Positions 36,648-44,905 of a stretch of DNA of 64,000 nt are shown here, piece by piece (positions within the stretch are counted from its first letter, which is position 1; each line of letters starts with the position of its first letter). The translations under genes were made by a program, and so were the position numbers. The notes below the pieces were generated by a model. It saw only the letters and a program-made list of their open reading frames with translations, was not told the origin of the DNA and ran no database searches. The stretch lies in NCBI RefSeq assembly GCF_019551435.1, contig NZ_CP080544.1, forward strand, positions 1,240,001 to 1,304,000, given 5' to 3'. This stretch comes from Lysobacter soyae. Lineage in GTDB: Bacteria > Pseudomonadota > Gammaproteobacteria > Xanthomonadales > Xanthomonadaceae.

Positions 36648-37301
36648 GTGGCAAAGAAAGAAACAGGTGTAATCGTGGCGGCAGTTCTTTGTGCCGCTCT
36701 TGTCGTGGGATGTCAGCGCGAAAATCGCGTGGTCGATGCCGGTGCGCATGCGGCTGAAACCAGCGGCGGCGGTTCGAGCAACGCCAGCGCCAACGTCAAC
36801 ATGCCGCCGGAAAACCCGCCGGATGACGTCGCGCCGGAAGCCGGGGAGTCCGCCGCGGTGGAGGCCGCGCCGATCGCCGCCGGACCCGCAGTGGACCCGG
36901 CGCGCTGCGAAACGGACATCAGTGCGGGCGACACACTGGCCTTCGACAAATCGTCCATCGACATCCCGACGGGTTGCGATTCATTCACCCTCACCCTGCA
37001 TCACACGGGCAGCTATCCGGTCACCGTGATGGGCCACAATCTCGTGATCACCAAGATGGCTGACATTGATGCCGTCGCGAAGAACAGCTTGGGCGCCGGC
37101 CCGTATCGCCAATATGTCGAGCCCAGCGACAAGCGCGTCATTACCCGCAGCAAAGTCATTGGCGGCGGCAAAACGGTCGAGCTCAAGATCGACGTCGCCA
37201 AGTTGCGCGCGGCGGGCGGCGGATTCGGTTACTTCTGCAGTTTCCCGGGCCACGCGCACGGCATGAGAGGTCAAATCAATCTGGTCCAACCGGCGGCGTA
37301 A
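36648..37301 (+). CDS. Azurin-like blue copper lipoprotein
   Basis: 217 residues from a GTG with GGGA upstream. The signal peptide ends in a lipobox (LVVGC, Cys 22), so it is a membrane-tethered azurin. Residues 30–85 are an Ala/Pro/Glu linker. The azurin domain (86–217) has all key residues at azurin spacing: copper ligands His 130 (VMGHNL), Cys 197, His 202 and Met 206 (FCSFPGHAHGM; 5 and 4 residues apart), plus a disulfide pair Cys 87–Cys 110. Likely an electron carrier to or from c-type cytochromes, as proposed for neisserial Laz. It lies inside the ccm cluster. Confidence 0.92.
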   Translation: MAKKETGVIVAAVLCAALVVGCQRENRVVDAGAHAAETSGGGSSNASANVNMPPENPPDDVAPEAGESAAVEAAPIAAGPAVDPARCETDISAGDTLAFDKSSIDIPTGCDSFTLTLHHTGSYPVTVMGHNLVITKMADIDAVAKNSLGAGPYRQYVEPSDKRVITRSKVIGGGKTVELKIDVAKLRAAGGGFGYFCSFPGHAHGMRGQINLVQPAA

Positions 37302-37305
37302 GGGC

Positions 37306-37314
37306 TGGTAAAAT
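37306..37314 (+). promoter_or_regulatory. Possible extended -10 promoter before ccmC
   Basis: TGGTAAAAT fits an extended -10 element (TGn plus TAAAAT). No good -35 is seen. It lies in the only sizeable gap (67 bp) of the ccm cluster, 55 bp before ccmC, and could allow ccmCDE-dsbE-metX to be transcribed apart from ccmAB. Confidence 0.4.
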
Positions 37315-37368
37315 GCTCATTCACGCGCGAGACCCGCAGCGCTCACGCGTCCGTTGCCGCAGGTTCAA

Positions 37369-38118
37369 ATGAATCCCATCGTTCTTTGGTTCCACAAACT
37401 CGGTTCTCCGCCCTATTTCGATGCGTTCGCAAAGCGCTGGGCGCCTTGGTGCCACCTGCTCGGCTTCGTCCTGATGGCGGTCGGCGTCTACCAAGGCCTG
37501 TTTGTGGTGCCGGCCGACTATCAGCAAAGCGATAGCGCCCGAATTTTGTATATCCATGTCCCGGCGGCATGGATGAGCATCGGCGTCTATCTCGGCATGG
37601 CCATTTATGCCGCCATCGCACAAATTTGGCGCATCAAACTGTGTGAGGTGCTGGCCATGGCCTGCGCGCCGATCGGCGCCGGCTACACCATCGTCACTTT
37701 GGTGACGGGATCGATCTGGGGCAAACCGATGTGGGGGACGTGGTGGAGCTGGGATCCCCGGCTCACCACCGAATTGATTTTGCTGTTCATGTATTTCGGT
37801 GTGATGGGCTTGTACGCCGCGATTGAAGACCGTCGCCAAGCGGCCCGAACCGCCGGCTTTCTTGCCATGGTCGGCGTTGTTCTGCTTCCGATCATCCGCT
37901 ATTCGGTGAACTGGTGGGATTCGCTTCACCAAGGACAAACGGTCAGCGTTTTCGGGCAATCCAAACTCGATGACAGCATGGCCGCGCCGTTGTGGTGGGT
38001 CGTGATCGGGATTCATATATGGTTCGGCGGTTCCCTGCTGTTGCGTGCGCGCGCAGACAATCTTGAACGCGAAAGCGGCAAGTCGTGGGTGGCCAAATCG
38101 GCCGGCGGTGCCGAATGA
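37369..38118 (+). CDS. ccmC: Haem-handling protein CcmC
   Basis: 249 residues, six transmembrane helices. The haem-handling tryptophan-rich motif [12 protein letters not shown] is complete, and the two conserved histidines appear in [10 protein letters not shown] and WWDSLHQGQ. It attaches haem to CcmE on the periplasmic side. ATG at 37369 with AGG upstream. The stop overlaps ccmD by ATGA. Confidence 0.95.
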   Translation: MNPIVLWFHKLGSPPYFDAFAKRWAPWCHLLGFVLMAVGVYQGLFVVPADYQQSDSARILYIHVPAAWMSIGVYLGMAIYAAIAQIWRIKLCEVLAMACAPIGAGYTIVTLVTGSIWGKPMWGTWWSWDPRLTTELILLFMYFGVMGLYAAIEDRRQAARTAGFLAMVGVVLLPIIRYSVNWWDSLHQGQTVSVFGQSKLDDSMAAPLWWVVIGIHIWFGGSLLLRARADNLERESGKSWVAKSAGGAE

Positions 38119-38276
38119 AGTACCTCGAATACATCGTCGCCGCTTACGCCGTTTTCTTTGCGTTCCTTGCATGGGATCTGCTTGCACCGCTCATCCGTGC
38201 GAGAAAGGCCATTCGCGCCGCGCGCCTCAGAATCAAACGCGAATCTTCGCGCAAACAACCCGCCGGAAAACCATGA
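38115..38276 (+). CDS. ccmD: Haem exporter small subunit CcmD
   Basis: 53 residues. One transmembrane helix ([21 protein letters not shown]) followed by a strongly basic tail, as expected for CcmD, which links CcmABC to holo-CcmE. Overlaps ccmC and ccmE by four bases each (ATGA), which fixes the start. Confidence 0.88.
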   Translation: MKYLEYIVAAYAVFFAFLAWDLLAPLIRARKAIRAARLRIKRESSRKQPAGKP

Positions 38277-38746
38277 ATCCCTTACGACGTCGACGTCTCG
38301 CTGTTGTCTTGCTTGTTTTGATTGCCGCCGGCATCGTTGCGGCGCTTGCCGCGTTCGCATTGCAACGCAATGTTTCCTATCTGTACACGCCCAGTGAAGT
38401 ATTGAAGGGCGCCGCCGGCGAGCATGCACGTTTCCGATTGGGTGGCATGGTCGCGGCAGGTTCGGTCAAACGCACTGCCGGGACGCTTGAAGCACATTTC
38501 GTCGTGGATGATGGCGATGCCCGGATGCCCGTTGTGTACACCGGCATCCTGCCGGACCTTTTCCGCGAAAAGCAGGCCGTCGTGGCGACCGGCAGTATGA
38601 AAAACGGCGTGTTCGTTGCCGATGAAGTTTTGGCGAAACACGACGAAACCTATATGCCCAAAGAAGTCGCCGACAAAATGGGTGCCGCACACAAGAAACA
38701 TGACGTCAAAGCCGCGGCGTCGCCTTCAGGAGATCCCCTGCAATGA
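38273..38746 (+). CDS. ccmE: Cytochrome c haem chaperone CcmE
   Basis: 157 residues. N-terminal membrane anchor ([22 protein letters not shown]) and a periplasmic OB fold. The covalent haem ligand His 123 and the Tyr four residues on are present in AKHDETYMP. It passes haem to the lyase CcmF/CcmH, but neither of those genes follows here. The stop overlaps the dsbE start by ATGA. Confidence 0.95.
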   Translation: MNPLRRRRLAVVLLVLIAAGIVAALAAFALQRNVSYLYTPSEVLKGAAGEHARFRLGGMVAAGSVKRTAGTLEAHFVVDDGDARMPVVYTGILPDLFREKQAVVATGSMKNGVFVADEVLAKHDETYMPKEVADKMGAAHKKHDVKAAASPSGDPLQ

Positions 38747-39291
38747 ATGTGAAGGGCTGGTTGCCATTCGCCGTTTTCCTGGCGCTCGGCGCACTGCTGG
38801 CTGCCGGTGTCTGGATGAGCAAACGCGCCGATCGCGACGCCCTGCCCTCGCCGCTGATCGGCAAGAAGGCGCCCGACTTCGCCCTGAAAAACTTGTTCAA
38901 CCCCGAACAAACGGTGACCTTGAAAGACTTGAAAGGCGCACCGTTTGTGCTCAATGTTTGGGGTAGCTGGTGTGTTGCATGCCGTGAGGAACATCCGGCC
39001 TTGTCCGCCTTCGCAGAGACCAAGCGGGTCCGCGTTGTCGGCTACAACTGGAAAGATGAGCCAGCCGATGCCAAACGTTGGCTGGAACAGTTGGGCAATC
39101 CGTTCTTCCTGGTGCTGTCGGACGTCGAGGGCAAGACCGCGATCGATTTGGGCGTTTATGGCGCACCCGAAACCTATTTGATCGATGCACAAGGCTTTGT
39201 CCGTTGGAAACACGTCGGTTCGTTGAACGACACTTTGATTCGTGACGAATTGTTGCCTGCGCTGTCGCGGGCAGAACAAGACGCGCGCTGA
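38743..39291 (+). CDS. dsbE: Thiol:disulfide interchange protein DsbE/CcmG
   Basis: 182 residues. Membrane-anchored thioredoxin-fold protein that reduces the haem-binding CxxCH of apocytochrome c. Redox motif [12 protein letters not shown], fold features VLNVWGSW and [12 protein letters not shown] with the cis-Pro. It directly follows ccmE with an ATGA overlap; the position normally taken by ccmF in related genomes is therefore skipped cleanly. metX starts 2 bp downstream. Confidence 0.93.
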   Translation: MNVKGWLPFAVFLALGALLAAGVWMSKRADRDALPSPLIGKKAPDFALKNLFNPEQTVTLKDLKGAPFVLNVWGSWCVACREEHPALSAFAETKRVRVVGYNWKDEPADAKRWLEQLGNPFFLVLSDVEGKTAIDLGVYGAPETYLIDAQGFVRWKHVGSLNDTLIRDELLPALSRAEQDAR

Positions 39292-39293
39292 CC

Positions 39294-40433
39294 ATGACTG
39301 AATTCGCGCCACCGGCGACGCGTTATTTCGCACTGCCCTCGCCCTTTCCCATGCACCGCGGCGGCGTCTTGCAGCAAGCGCGCGTCGCCTACGAAACATG
39401 GGGGCAGCTCAACGCAGATGCGTCGAATGCCATCCTGATCTTGACCGGTCTGTCACCCAGCGCCCATGCAGCATCGTCGGCTGATGATCCACAACCCGGT
39501 TGGTGGGAGCCGATCATCGGGCCCGGCAAAGCCATCGACACGGATCGTTGGTTTGTCGTCTGCGTCAATCATTTGGGCTCTTGCAAGGGTTCGACCGGCG
39601 CCGCGTCGATCGACCCTGAGACAGGAGCCGCCTACCGGTTGACCTTCCCCGACTTGTCTGTCGAAGACATGGGTGAAGCGGCGTATGCCCTGATGCAAGG
39701 GCTGGGCGTTTCCCAACTCGCCTGCTTGGTGGGCTGTTCGATGGGCGCCATGGCTGCCCTTGCTTTGCTCGTCCAACATCCGGACTTCAGCAGAAGTCAT
39801 ATCAACGCTTGTGGCGCGGCGCGTGCCCTGCCGTTTTCCATTGCCGTCCGATCATTGCAACGGGAGGCCATCCGCTTGGATCCCCATTGGCAGGAAGGGC
39901 AGTATGACGATGCGAATTACCCGGACACCGGGATGCGTTTGGCCCGAAAACTCGGCGTCATCACCTACCGCTCCTCCTTGGAATGGAACGGCCGTTTCGG
40001 CCGCGTCCGCATGGACGAAGTGGATACCGACACACCGTTTTCGGCAGAATTCGTCGTCGAGTCCTATTTGGACGGTCATGCCGATCGCTTCGCGCACTTC
40101 TTCGACCCGAATTGCTACTTGTATTTGGGTCGTGCCATGGATTGGTTCGATATCGGCGAGCACGCCATTGATCCGCATCCGCAAGTGCACTGTGAAGCAA
40201 ACGTAGTCGCTGCGCTGTCGCGAACCCGTGTCGGCAAAGCCTTGGTCTTGGGGGCGATCACCGACATCCTGTTCCCGATTCCGCAGCAGGAGGAGATCGC
40301 TGCGGGGTTGGCGGCGTCCGGCGCCGATGTGCGCTTCCATGCCGTGCCCTCGGAACAAGGCCACGACGCATTTTTGGTCGATCATGAAAGATTCGGTGCA
40401 TTGATAGGTGCGTTTCTGAAAGAGATCGTGTAA
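39294..40433 (+). CDS. metX: MetX-family O-acyltransferase (homoserine or serine)
   Basis: 379 residues of the alpha/beta-hydrolase acyltransferase family. Nucleophile elbow LVGCSMGAMAALALL, aspartate in GAITDILFPIPQ and histidine in SEQGHDAF. Classical MetX makes O-acetyl-homoserine, but in Xanthomonadales some members are reported to be serine O-succinyltransferases feeding cysteine synthesis; the elbow here is GCSMGAM instead of the more usual GGSMGGM. I cannot settle the substrate from sequence. Two bases separate it from dsbE, so it is likely in the ccm operon. A tRNA-Leu gene follows. Confidence 0.85.
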   Translation: MTEFAPPATRYFALPSPFPMHRGGVLQQARVAYETWGQLNADASNAILILTGLSPSAHAASSADDPQPGWWEPIIGPGKAIDTDRWFVVCVNHLGSCKGSTGAASIDPETGAAYRLTFPDLSVEDMGEAAYALMQGLGVSQLACLVGCSMGAMAALALLVQHPDFSRSHINACGAARALPFSIAVRSLQREAIRLDPHWQEGQYDDANYPDTGMRLARKLGVITYRSSLEWNGRFGRVRMDEVDTDTPFSAEFVVESYLDGHADRFAHFFDPNCYLYLGRAMDWFDIGEHAIDPHPQVHCEANVVAALSRTRVGKALVLGAITDILFPIPQQEEIAAGLAASGADVRFHAVPSEQGHDAFLVDHERFGALIGAFLKEIV

Positions 40434-40436
40434 TAT
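40431..40436 (+). promoter_or_regulatory. Possible -10 element for tRNA-Leu
   Basis: TAATAT overlaps the metX stop codon and ends 31 bases before the tRNA. No clear -35 can be assigned. A small inverted repeat (CCCTGA/TCAGGG, 40444–40457) lies between. The tRNA may instead be processed from the metX transcript. Confidence 0.3.
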
Positions 40437-40467
40437 TTCCGTTCCCTGATCTCAGGGCTGTTTCGAT

Positions 40468-40553
40468 GCCGGTGTGGCGGAATGGTAGACGCGGTGGACT
40501 CAAAATCCACTGGCAGAGATGTCGTGTAGGTTCGAGTCCTATCGCCGGTACCA
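40468..40553 (+). tRNA. tRNA-Leu (CAA anticodon)
   Basis: 86 nt, with long variable arm as in class II tRNAs. The anticodon stem GTGGA/TCCAC closes loop CTCAAAA, giving anticodon CAA, which reads UUG. Acceptor stem GCCGGTG pairs with CGCCGGT (one G·T end pair, one internal), discriminator A and encoded CCA are present, and the T loop reads TTCGAGT. Confidence 0.96.
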
Positions 40554-40570
40554 TCGAAACGAATCCATAA

Positions 40571-40598
40571 AAAACCCAGCGCAAACGCTGGGTTTTTT
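40571..40598 (+). terminator. Rho-independent terminator after tRNA-Leu
   Basis: Stem CCCAGCG/CGCTGGG with a CAAA loop, flanked by AAAA upstream and a T-run downstream, so it could work in both directions. It would end the ccm–metX–tRNA transcript on the plus strand and, on the minus strand, lies just beyond the 3' end of the phosphorylase gene. Confidence 0.9.
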
Positions 40599-40629
40599 GT
40601 TTTCAGTTGATTGGCCGGATTTGGCCGGA

Positions 40630-41388
40630 TCAGGCGGATGCCAACCAAGTATTCAGCAGTGGCGTGACATGCGCCGTGGCCGCGTGCACGTTTGCGAGCA
40701 CGTCTTCCATGGTGATCACTTCGTCCGGCGTTGGGCCGCAACCTGCCGCCCAATTCGCCACGATGGCCAAACAGGCATAATCCAAGCCCAACTCACGCGC
40801 CAGCCCCGCTTCCGGCATGCCGGTCATGCCGACCAGGTCACAACCATCGCGCCGCATCCGTGCAATTTCCGCACGCGTCTCCAAGCGTGGACCCTGGGTC
40901 GCCCCGTAGCAGCCGTGGTCCACCAACGGAATTCCGGCGCGACTGGCCGCCGCCAACAAGGACTGCCGCAATGAAGGCGTATACGGATCGCCGAAATCCA
41001 CATGCAGGACGTCGCTGCCGGGCTCTTCGCTCAAGGTGGAAATGCGCCCCCAGGTGTAGTCGATCACTTGGTCGGCACAGGCCAACACGCGCGGACCGAA
41101 TGCCTCGGTAATCCCGCCCACCGTGTTCAACGCAATGACTTGCTTCGCACCCAAGGCTTTCAGTGCGGTCAGGTTGGCGCGGTAGTTGATTTTATGTGGC
41201 GGTATCGAATGCCCTTCGCCATGACGTGCCAAAAAGCCCACGCGTTTTCCGGCCATTTCGCCGACTCGAACGGGCCCGGAAGGCTTGCCATAGGGCGTGA
41301 CGGGCTGATGCGCCTCCGCATTGGCCAGATCCGCCAATGCATAAACACCGGTACCGCCGATGATGGCAATATCAAACAAATCGTTCAT
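40630..41388 (-). CDS. Methylthioadenosine/methylthioinosine phosphorylase, probably S-methyl-5'-thioinosine phosphorylase
   Basis: 252 residues, trimeric PNP/MTAP fold: IIGGTGVY, FLARHGEGHSIPPHKINYRAN, and GCYGATQGPRLET. In adenine-specific MTAPs the base pocket carries Asp residues; here the motif is IVANWAAG with Asn 212, as in 6-oxopurine enzymes, so methylthioinosine (giving hypoxanthine) is the better substrate. The gene lies directly after hpt and nagZ, like PA3004 of Pseudomonas aeruginosa, which is a methylthioinosine phosphorylase. It recycles the by-product of polyamine and quorum-signal synthesis. Start at ATG 41388. Confidence 0.85.
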   Translation of the reverse strand: MNDLFDIAIIGGTGVYALADLANAEAHQPVTPYGKPSGPVRVGEMAGKRVGFLARHGEGHSIPPHKINYRANLTALKALGAKQVIALNTVGGITEAFGPRVLACADQVIDYTWGRISTLSEEPGSDVLHVDFGDPYTPSLRQSLLAAASRAGIPLVDHGCYGATQGPRLETRAEIARMRRDGCDLVGMTGMPEAGLARELGLDYACLAIVANWAAGCGPTPDEVITMEDVLANVHAATAHVTPLLNTWLASA

Positions 41389-41404
41389 GGCGATGCTCCC
41401 GGAC

Positions 41405-41974
41405 TCAATTGCGGAGCGCGTAGATCGCGCGGAGGTTGCGGCCTTGTTCGTGATAATCCATGCCGTAACCGAACACATAGGCGTCAGGGACTTCCAAACC
41501 GACGAAGTCAGCTTCAATGCCTTCAGCACAGCGGTCATGCAATTTGACGGCAGCTACCGCAATCCTGACATCGGCCGCGCCTTGATCTTCGCACCAGCGC
41601 TTGACCGCCAGCATGGTGTGGCCTTCATCCAAAATGTCATCCACCAACAACACGCGACGATCACGCAGGGCGGTTTGCGGACGATGTAGCCAAGCCAACC
41701 GCGCACCGCCGGATGTTTCGCCCCGATAGCGTGTTGCGTGCAGATATTCGAACTCGACATCCACGCCCTCGTCACCCAGGGCCATGGCCAAGTCGGCCGC
41801 GAACGGCATGCCGCCATTCATTACCGTGATGAACAAGGGCGCCTGGACATCGTCGCGATATTCGTCAGCGATGTGCGCCGCCATTTCCTTGACTGCGTCG
41901 GCAATCGTGTTTGCATCGTGCACGACATCGGAACGTTCAAGGGCTTCATTGAGCGCCGGACGGGGATAGCTCAT
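41405..41974 (-). CDS. hpt: Hypoxanthine-guanine phosphoribosyltransferase
   Basis: 189 residues. It converts hypoxanthine or guanine plus PRPP to IMP or GMP. The PRPP motif RRVLLVDDILDEGHTMLAV and the N-terminal ITVMNGGMPFAADLAM are clear, and the C-terminal VGLEVPDAYVFGYGMDY matches the base-binding loop. The ATG overlaps the nagZ stop (ATGA), and the phosphorylase that would produce hypoxanthine begins 16 bp downstream, which makes functional sense. Confidence 0.92.
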   Translation of the reverse strand: MSYPRPALNEALERSDVVHDANTIADAVKEMAAHIADEYRDDVQAPLFITVMNGGMPFAADLAMALGDEGVDVEFEYLHATRYRGETSGGARLAWLHRPQTALRDRRVLLVDDILDEGHTMLAVKRWCEDQGAADVRIAVAAVKLHDRCAEGIEADFVGLEVPDAYVFGYGMDYHEQGRNLRAIYALRN

Positions 41975-42978
41975 GCCACATCTCCCAAATTCGAACGCAG
42001 CGCCTGCTGCGCGTTGCCATAACGCGTATCGGACAGCAGACCTTCCCACGCGTGTGCGCCGCGACCCAAAAGGCCGGAAATCGCCATCGTGTTGAGAGCC
42101 CTGCCCTCCACTGCTACTAGCGCCTCTTCCACCAGTTCCGGATGGCAAACCAACACGACGTCACAGCCCGCATCCAAATGTGCTTCGACGCGCGCTTTCA
42201 CCCCGCCGACACCGTGCGCACCGGCCATGCCGATGTCGTCGGAAAACACCACGCCGCGAAAACCCATTTGCTTGCGCAAAATCTCGTTGATCCAATGCGG
42301 CGAATAGCCGGCCGGTTCCGGAGCAACTTGCGGATAAACCACGTGCGCCATCATCACGGCGTCCGCGCCCGCATCGATACCGGCCACAAACGGAATCAGA
42401 TCACCGTTTTCAATCTCTGCGAACGGACGATCATCAACGGCATGCTCGAAGTGCGTGTCTTCAAGGATGGATCCGTGACCGGGGAAGTGCTTCAACGTGG
42501 CAGCCATGCCAGCGGCGTGCATACCTTCGATATACGCCCGCGTGAAATCCGCCACCACCGCCGGCGCCGCGGAAAACGCACGATTGCCAATCGCCCGATT
42601 GCCCTTGCCGAGATCCACCACCGGCGCAAAGCTCAGATCGATTTGTGAGGCCAGAATCTCGCTGGCCATCAGCCAAGCATGTTCTTTAGCTAGCGCGAGC
42701 GCCGCGCTGCGATTCTTCGCATAGAGGGCATCAAAGCCCTCCAGCGGCGGAAGCGCGCTATAGCCCTCACGAAAGCGTTGAACCCGCCCGCCTTCTTGGT
42801 CAACGCAAATCAACTGCGGGCGCGAAGCGGACTCACGAATCGCCAAGGACAGCTCGGCAATCTGCGCCTTCGAGGCGAAATTGCGCGTAAACAAAATCAC
42901 GCCGGCACATGCCGGGTGCTGAAGCCAGTCGCGTTCTTGCGCAGTCAGTTCTTTTCCGGCAACACCAATGACGAGCAT
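41971..42978 (-). CDS. nagZ: Beta-N-acetylhexosaminidase NagZ
   Basis: 335 residues, glycoside hydrolase family 3. It removes N-acetylglucosamine from anhydromuropeptides in cell-wall recycling and can influence beta-lactamase induction. Signature KHFPGHGSILEDTHFEHAVDDRP with the His/Asp pair of the catalytic loop, CVDQEGGRVQRFREGY, and the nucleophile Asp in VVFSDDIGMAG. Start ATG 42978 with AAAGGAAG upstream; a TTG one codon earlier is ignored. Confidence 0.94.
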   Translation of the reverse strand: MLVIGVAGKELTAQERDWLQHPACAGVILFTRNFASKAQIAELSLAIRESASRPQLICVDQEGGRVQRFREGYSALPPLEGFDALYAKNRSAALALAKEHAWLMASEILASQIDLSFAPVVDLGKGNRAIGNRAFSAAPAVVADFTRAYIEGMHAAGMAATLKHFPGHGSILEDTHFEHAVDDRPFAEIENGDLIPFVAGIDAGADAVMMAHVVYPQVAPEPAGYSPHWINEILRKQMGFRGVVFSDDIGMAGAHGVGGVKARVEAHLDAGCDVVLVCHPELVEEALVAVEGRALNTMAISGLLGRGAHAWEGLLSDTRYGNAQQALRSNLGDVA

Positions 42979-42994
42979 CAAACTTCCTTTGGAA

Positions 42995-43504
42995 TTAGGG
43001 GTTGGCCTGCTCTTGTGCAGTCCATTCGGAATACGGCCGCTCTGCCAGCATCAAATTGTAGTAGCGCGGTGCATCGGTGACTTCAAGACCAAGCCATTCG
43101 GGTTTGTCGAAGTGCGCATCCAAGCGCGGCAACTCGAGCTCCGCTACGACGAGTCCTGCGTTGGTGCCGGAGAATTCATCAATCTCCCAGCACAACTCCG
43201 CCTGCGGGATGTAATGCCGGACCTTTTCCACACGGTGGCCGACACACAAAGCCAACAAGGCTTCGGCGTCCGCCATCGGCAAGTCGTATTCGAACTCCTG
43301 CCGTTGCGGACCCGCCTCGCGTGACTTGATATTGAGCTTGGCCACATCGCCCTCGATGCGAACACGTACCGAAACATTCTGCGTGCCAAGCGTGACGGCA
43401 GCGGCATCGTTCAGATAGCCTTGCGCCATGCGCTTGCTCGACACCACCTGAGCACGCCAAGCGTCGGACGTCAGCAAAAATTTGCGTTCGATTTCGATGC
43501 CCAT
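42995..43504 (-). CDS. CYTH-domain triphosphate tunnel metalloenzyme
   Basis: 169 residues. It starts with the ExExK motif (MGIEIERKFLL) that defines the CYTH/triphosphate-tunnel fold and goes on with charged strands (VRVRIEGDVAKLNIKSRE, REFEYDLP-like, KVRHYIP, WEIDEFSGTNAGLVVAELELP, EVTDAPRYYN). Single-domain bacterial members of this type mostly cleave inorganic tripolyphosphate or nucleoside triphosphates; the substrate here is unknown. The start shares a base with the rlmD stop (TAATG), and nagZ follows 16 bp downstream. Confidence 0.88.
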   Translation of the reverse strand: MGIEIERKFLLTSDAWRAQVVSSKRMAQGYLNDAAAVTLGTQNVSVRVRIEGDVAKLNIKSREAGPQRQEFEYDLPMADAEALLALCVGHRVEKVRHYIPQAELCWEIDEFSGTNAGLVVAELELPRLDAHFDKPEWLGLEVTDAPRYYNLMLAERPYSEWTAQEQANP

Positions 43505-44841
43505 TACTTCAACTTCTCGAAGACGGCGATGGATTCGACATGCGCGGTATGCGGGAACATGTCCATCACGCCGGCTTTCATCAAGGTCCAGCCCGCTTCG
43601 TTGACCAGCCAACCGGCATCCCGCGCCAACGAACCCGGATGGCAGCTGACATAGACAATGCGCTTCAGACCGTCGAGCGGCAATTGCTTCAACACGCCGT
43701 CGGCGCCGGTACGTGCGGGATCCAATAACAATCGATCGAATTTCTGCTTGATCCATCCCTGCCCTTGCAGCGGGGTGGCCAAGTCGGCCGTGTAGAACTG
43801 CACATTGTCCAAGGCGTTGCGCGCAGCGTTTTCCTTGGCCCGTTGGACCAAACCCGCGTCACCTTCGACGCCGACAACTTCACTGGCAACGCGCGCCAAC
43901 GGCAAGGTGAAATTCCCCAAACCGCAGAACAGATCCAAAATGCGCTCGCCGGGTTCGGGTTCAAGCAGATCGAGCGCGTTGGCAATCATTTTTTCATTCA
44001 AACCGCGATTGACCTGGATGAAATCGAGCGGCTTGAATTTCAGCTCGACGTTCCACGGCGTCAGCTTATAGGCCAGTTTGGACGACTCAGGCCAGAGCGC
44101 GTGCACCGTTGAGACACCACCCGGTTGAAGATGGATGGCAAAGCCCTCCCGTTCACCGAACGCCTTCAACTTCTCGAGATCGCTTTCGCTCAATGCATTC
44201 AAGTGCCGGAATACCAGCGCCACCGTGTCGTCACCGGCAATGAATTCAACCTGCGGAATATCGTTGCGGGCATCCAGTTGATCGATCAGCTCGGCGAGCA
44301 GGCCGACTTTCATGCCGATTTCGGGAATGACGGTATGACATTCGCGAATGTCGGCGACGAATCGCGGATCGAGCTCGCGAAAGCCGACCAGGGTCTTGCC
44401 CTTCTTCAGCACATGCCGCACCGAGAAACGCCCCTTTCGGCGATAGCCCCAGCTGGCGTCTCCCAGTGGCGCCAAGACTTCCTTGGGTGTGACGTGTCCG
44501 ATGCGTTGCAAATTGTCGAGCAGCTCTTGCTGCTTCAAACCGATTTGCTTCCCCGCATCCAAATGTTGAAGAACGCAACCGCTGCACACACCGAAATGCG
44601 GGCAACGCGGCTCGACGCGATCTGCCGAGGCGGTCAACACCTCCACGGTGCGCCCTTCGTCGAACTGCCGCGAGCGTTTGGTCTGTTCGACCATCACCGT
44701 CTCGCCGGGCAGCGCGCCGGACACAAACATGGCTTTACCGGCGTGTGCGCCGTCTTCTCGGCGGGCGACACCGCGCCCGTCATGACTCATGCCCGTGATG
44801 TGGATCGGAAAAGGCGTTTTATCGATTCGGTTGCGGGCCAC
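43504..44841 (-). CDS. rlmD: 23S rRNA (uracil-C5)-methyltransferase RlmD
   Basis: 445 residues, GTG start. It methylates U1939 (E. coli numbering) of 23S rRNA. An N-terminal TRAM domain is followed by four iron–sulfur cysteines (Cys 80, 86, 89 in CPHFGVCSGC, and Cys 169 in IRECHTV), then the SAM-binding domain LDLFCGLGNFTLPLA, LLLDPARTGA and the catalytic Cys in YVSCHPGSLARD. All key residues are present. Head of a probable operon with the CYTH gene. Confidence 0.95.
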   Translation of the reverse strand: MARNRIDKTPFPIHITGMSHDGRGVARREDGAHAGKAMFVSGALPGETVMVEQTKRSRQFDEGRTVEVLTASADRVEPRCPHFGVCSGCVLQHLDAGKQIGLKQQELLDNLQRIGHVTPKEVLAPLGDASWGYRRKGRFSVRHVLKKGKTLVGFRELDPRFVADIRECHTVIPEIGMKVGLLAELIDQLDARNDIPQVEFIAGDDTVALVFRHLNALSESDLEKLKAFGEREGFAIHLQPGGVSTVHALWPESSKLAYKLTPWNVELKFKPLDFIQVNRGLNEKMIANALDLLEPEPGERILDLFCGLGNFTLPLARVASEVVGVEGDAGLVQRAKENAARNALDNVQFYTADLATPLQGQGWIKQKFDRLLLDPARTGADGVLKQLPLDGLKRIVYVSCHPGSLARDAGWLVNEAGWTLMKAGVMDMFPHTAHVESIAVFEKLK

Positions 44842-44905
44842 GTTTCAAGCACTTTAATTCAAAGTGCCATTGTCTCAGACGGGCCTTTTCCTTGCACCGA
44901 AAGGC

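Noticed and set aside
40444-40457. Inverted repeat CCCTGATCTCAGGG before tRNA-Leu as a terminator
   Set aside because: Only a 6-bp stem with a two-base loop and no T-run. A much better terminator follows the tRNA.
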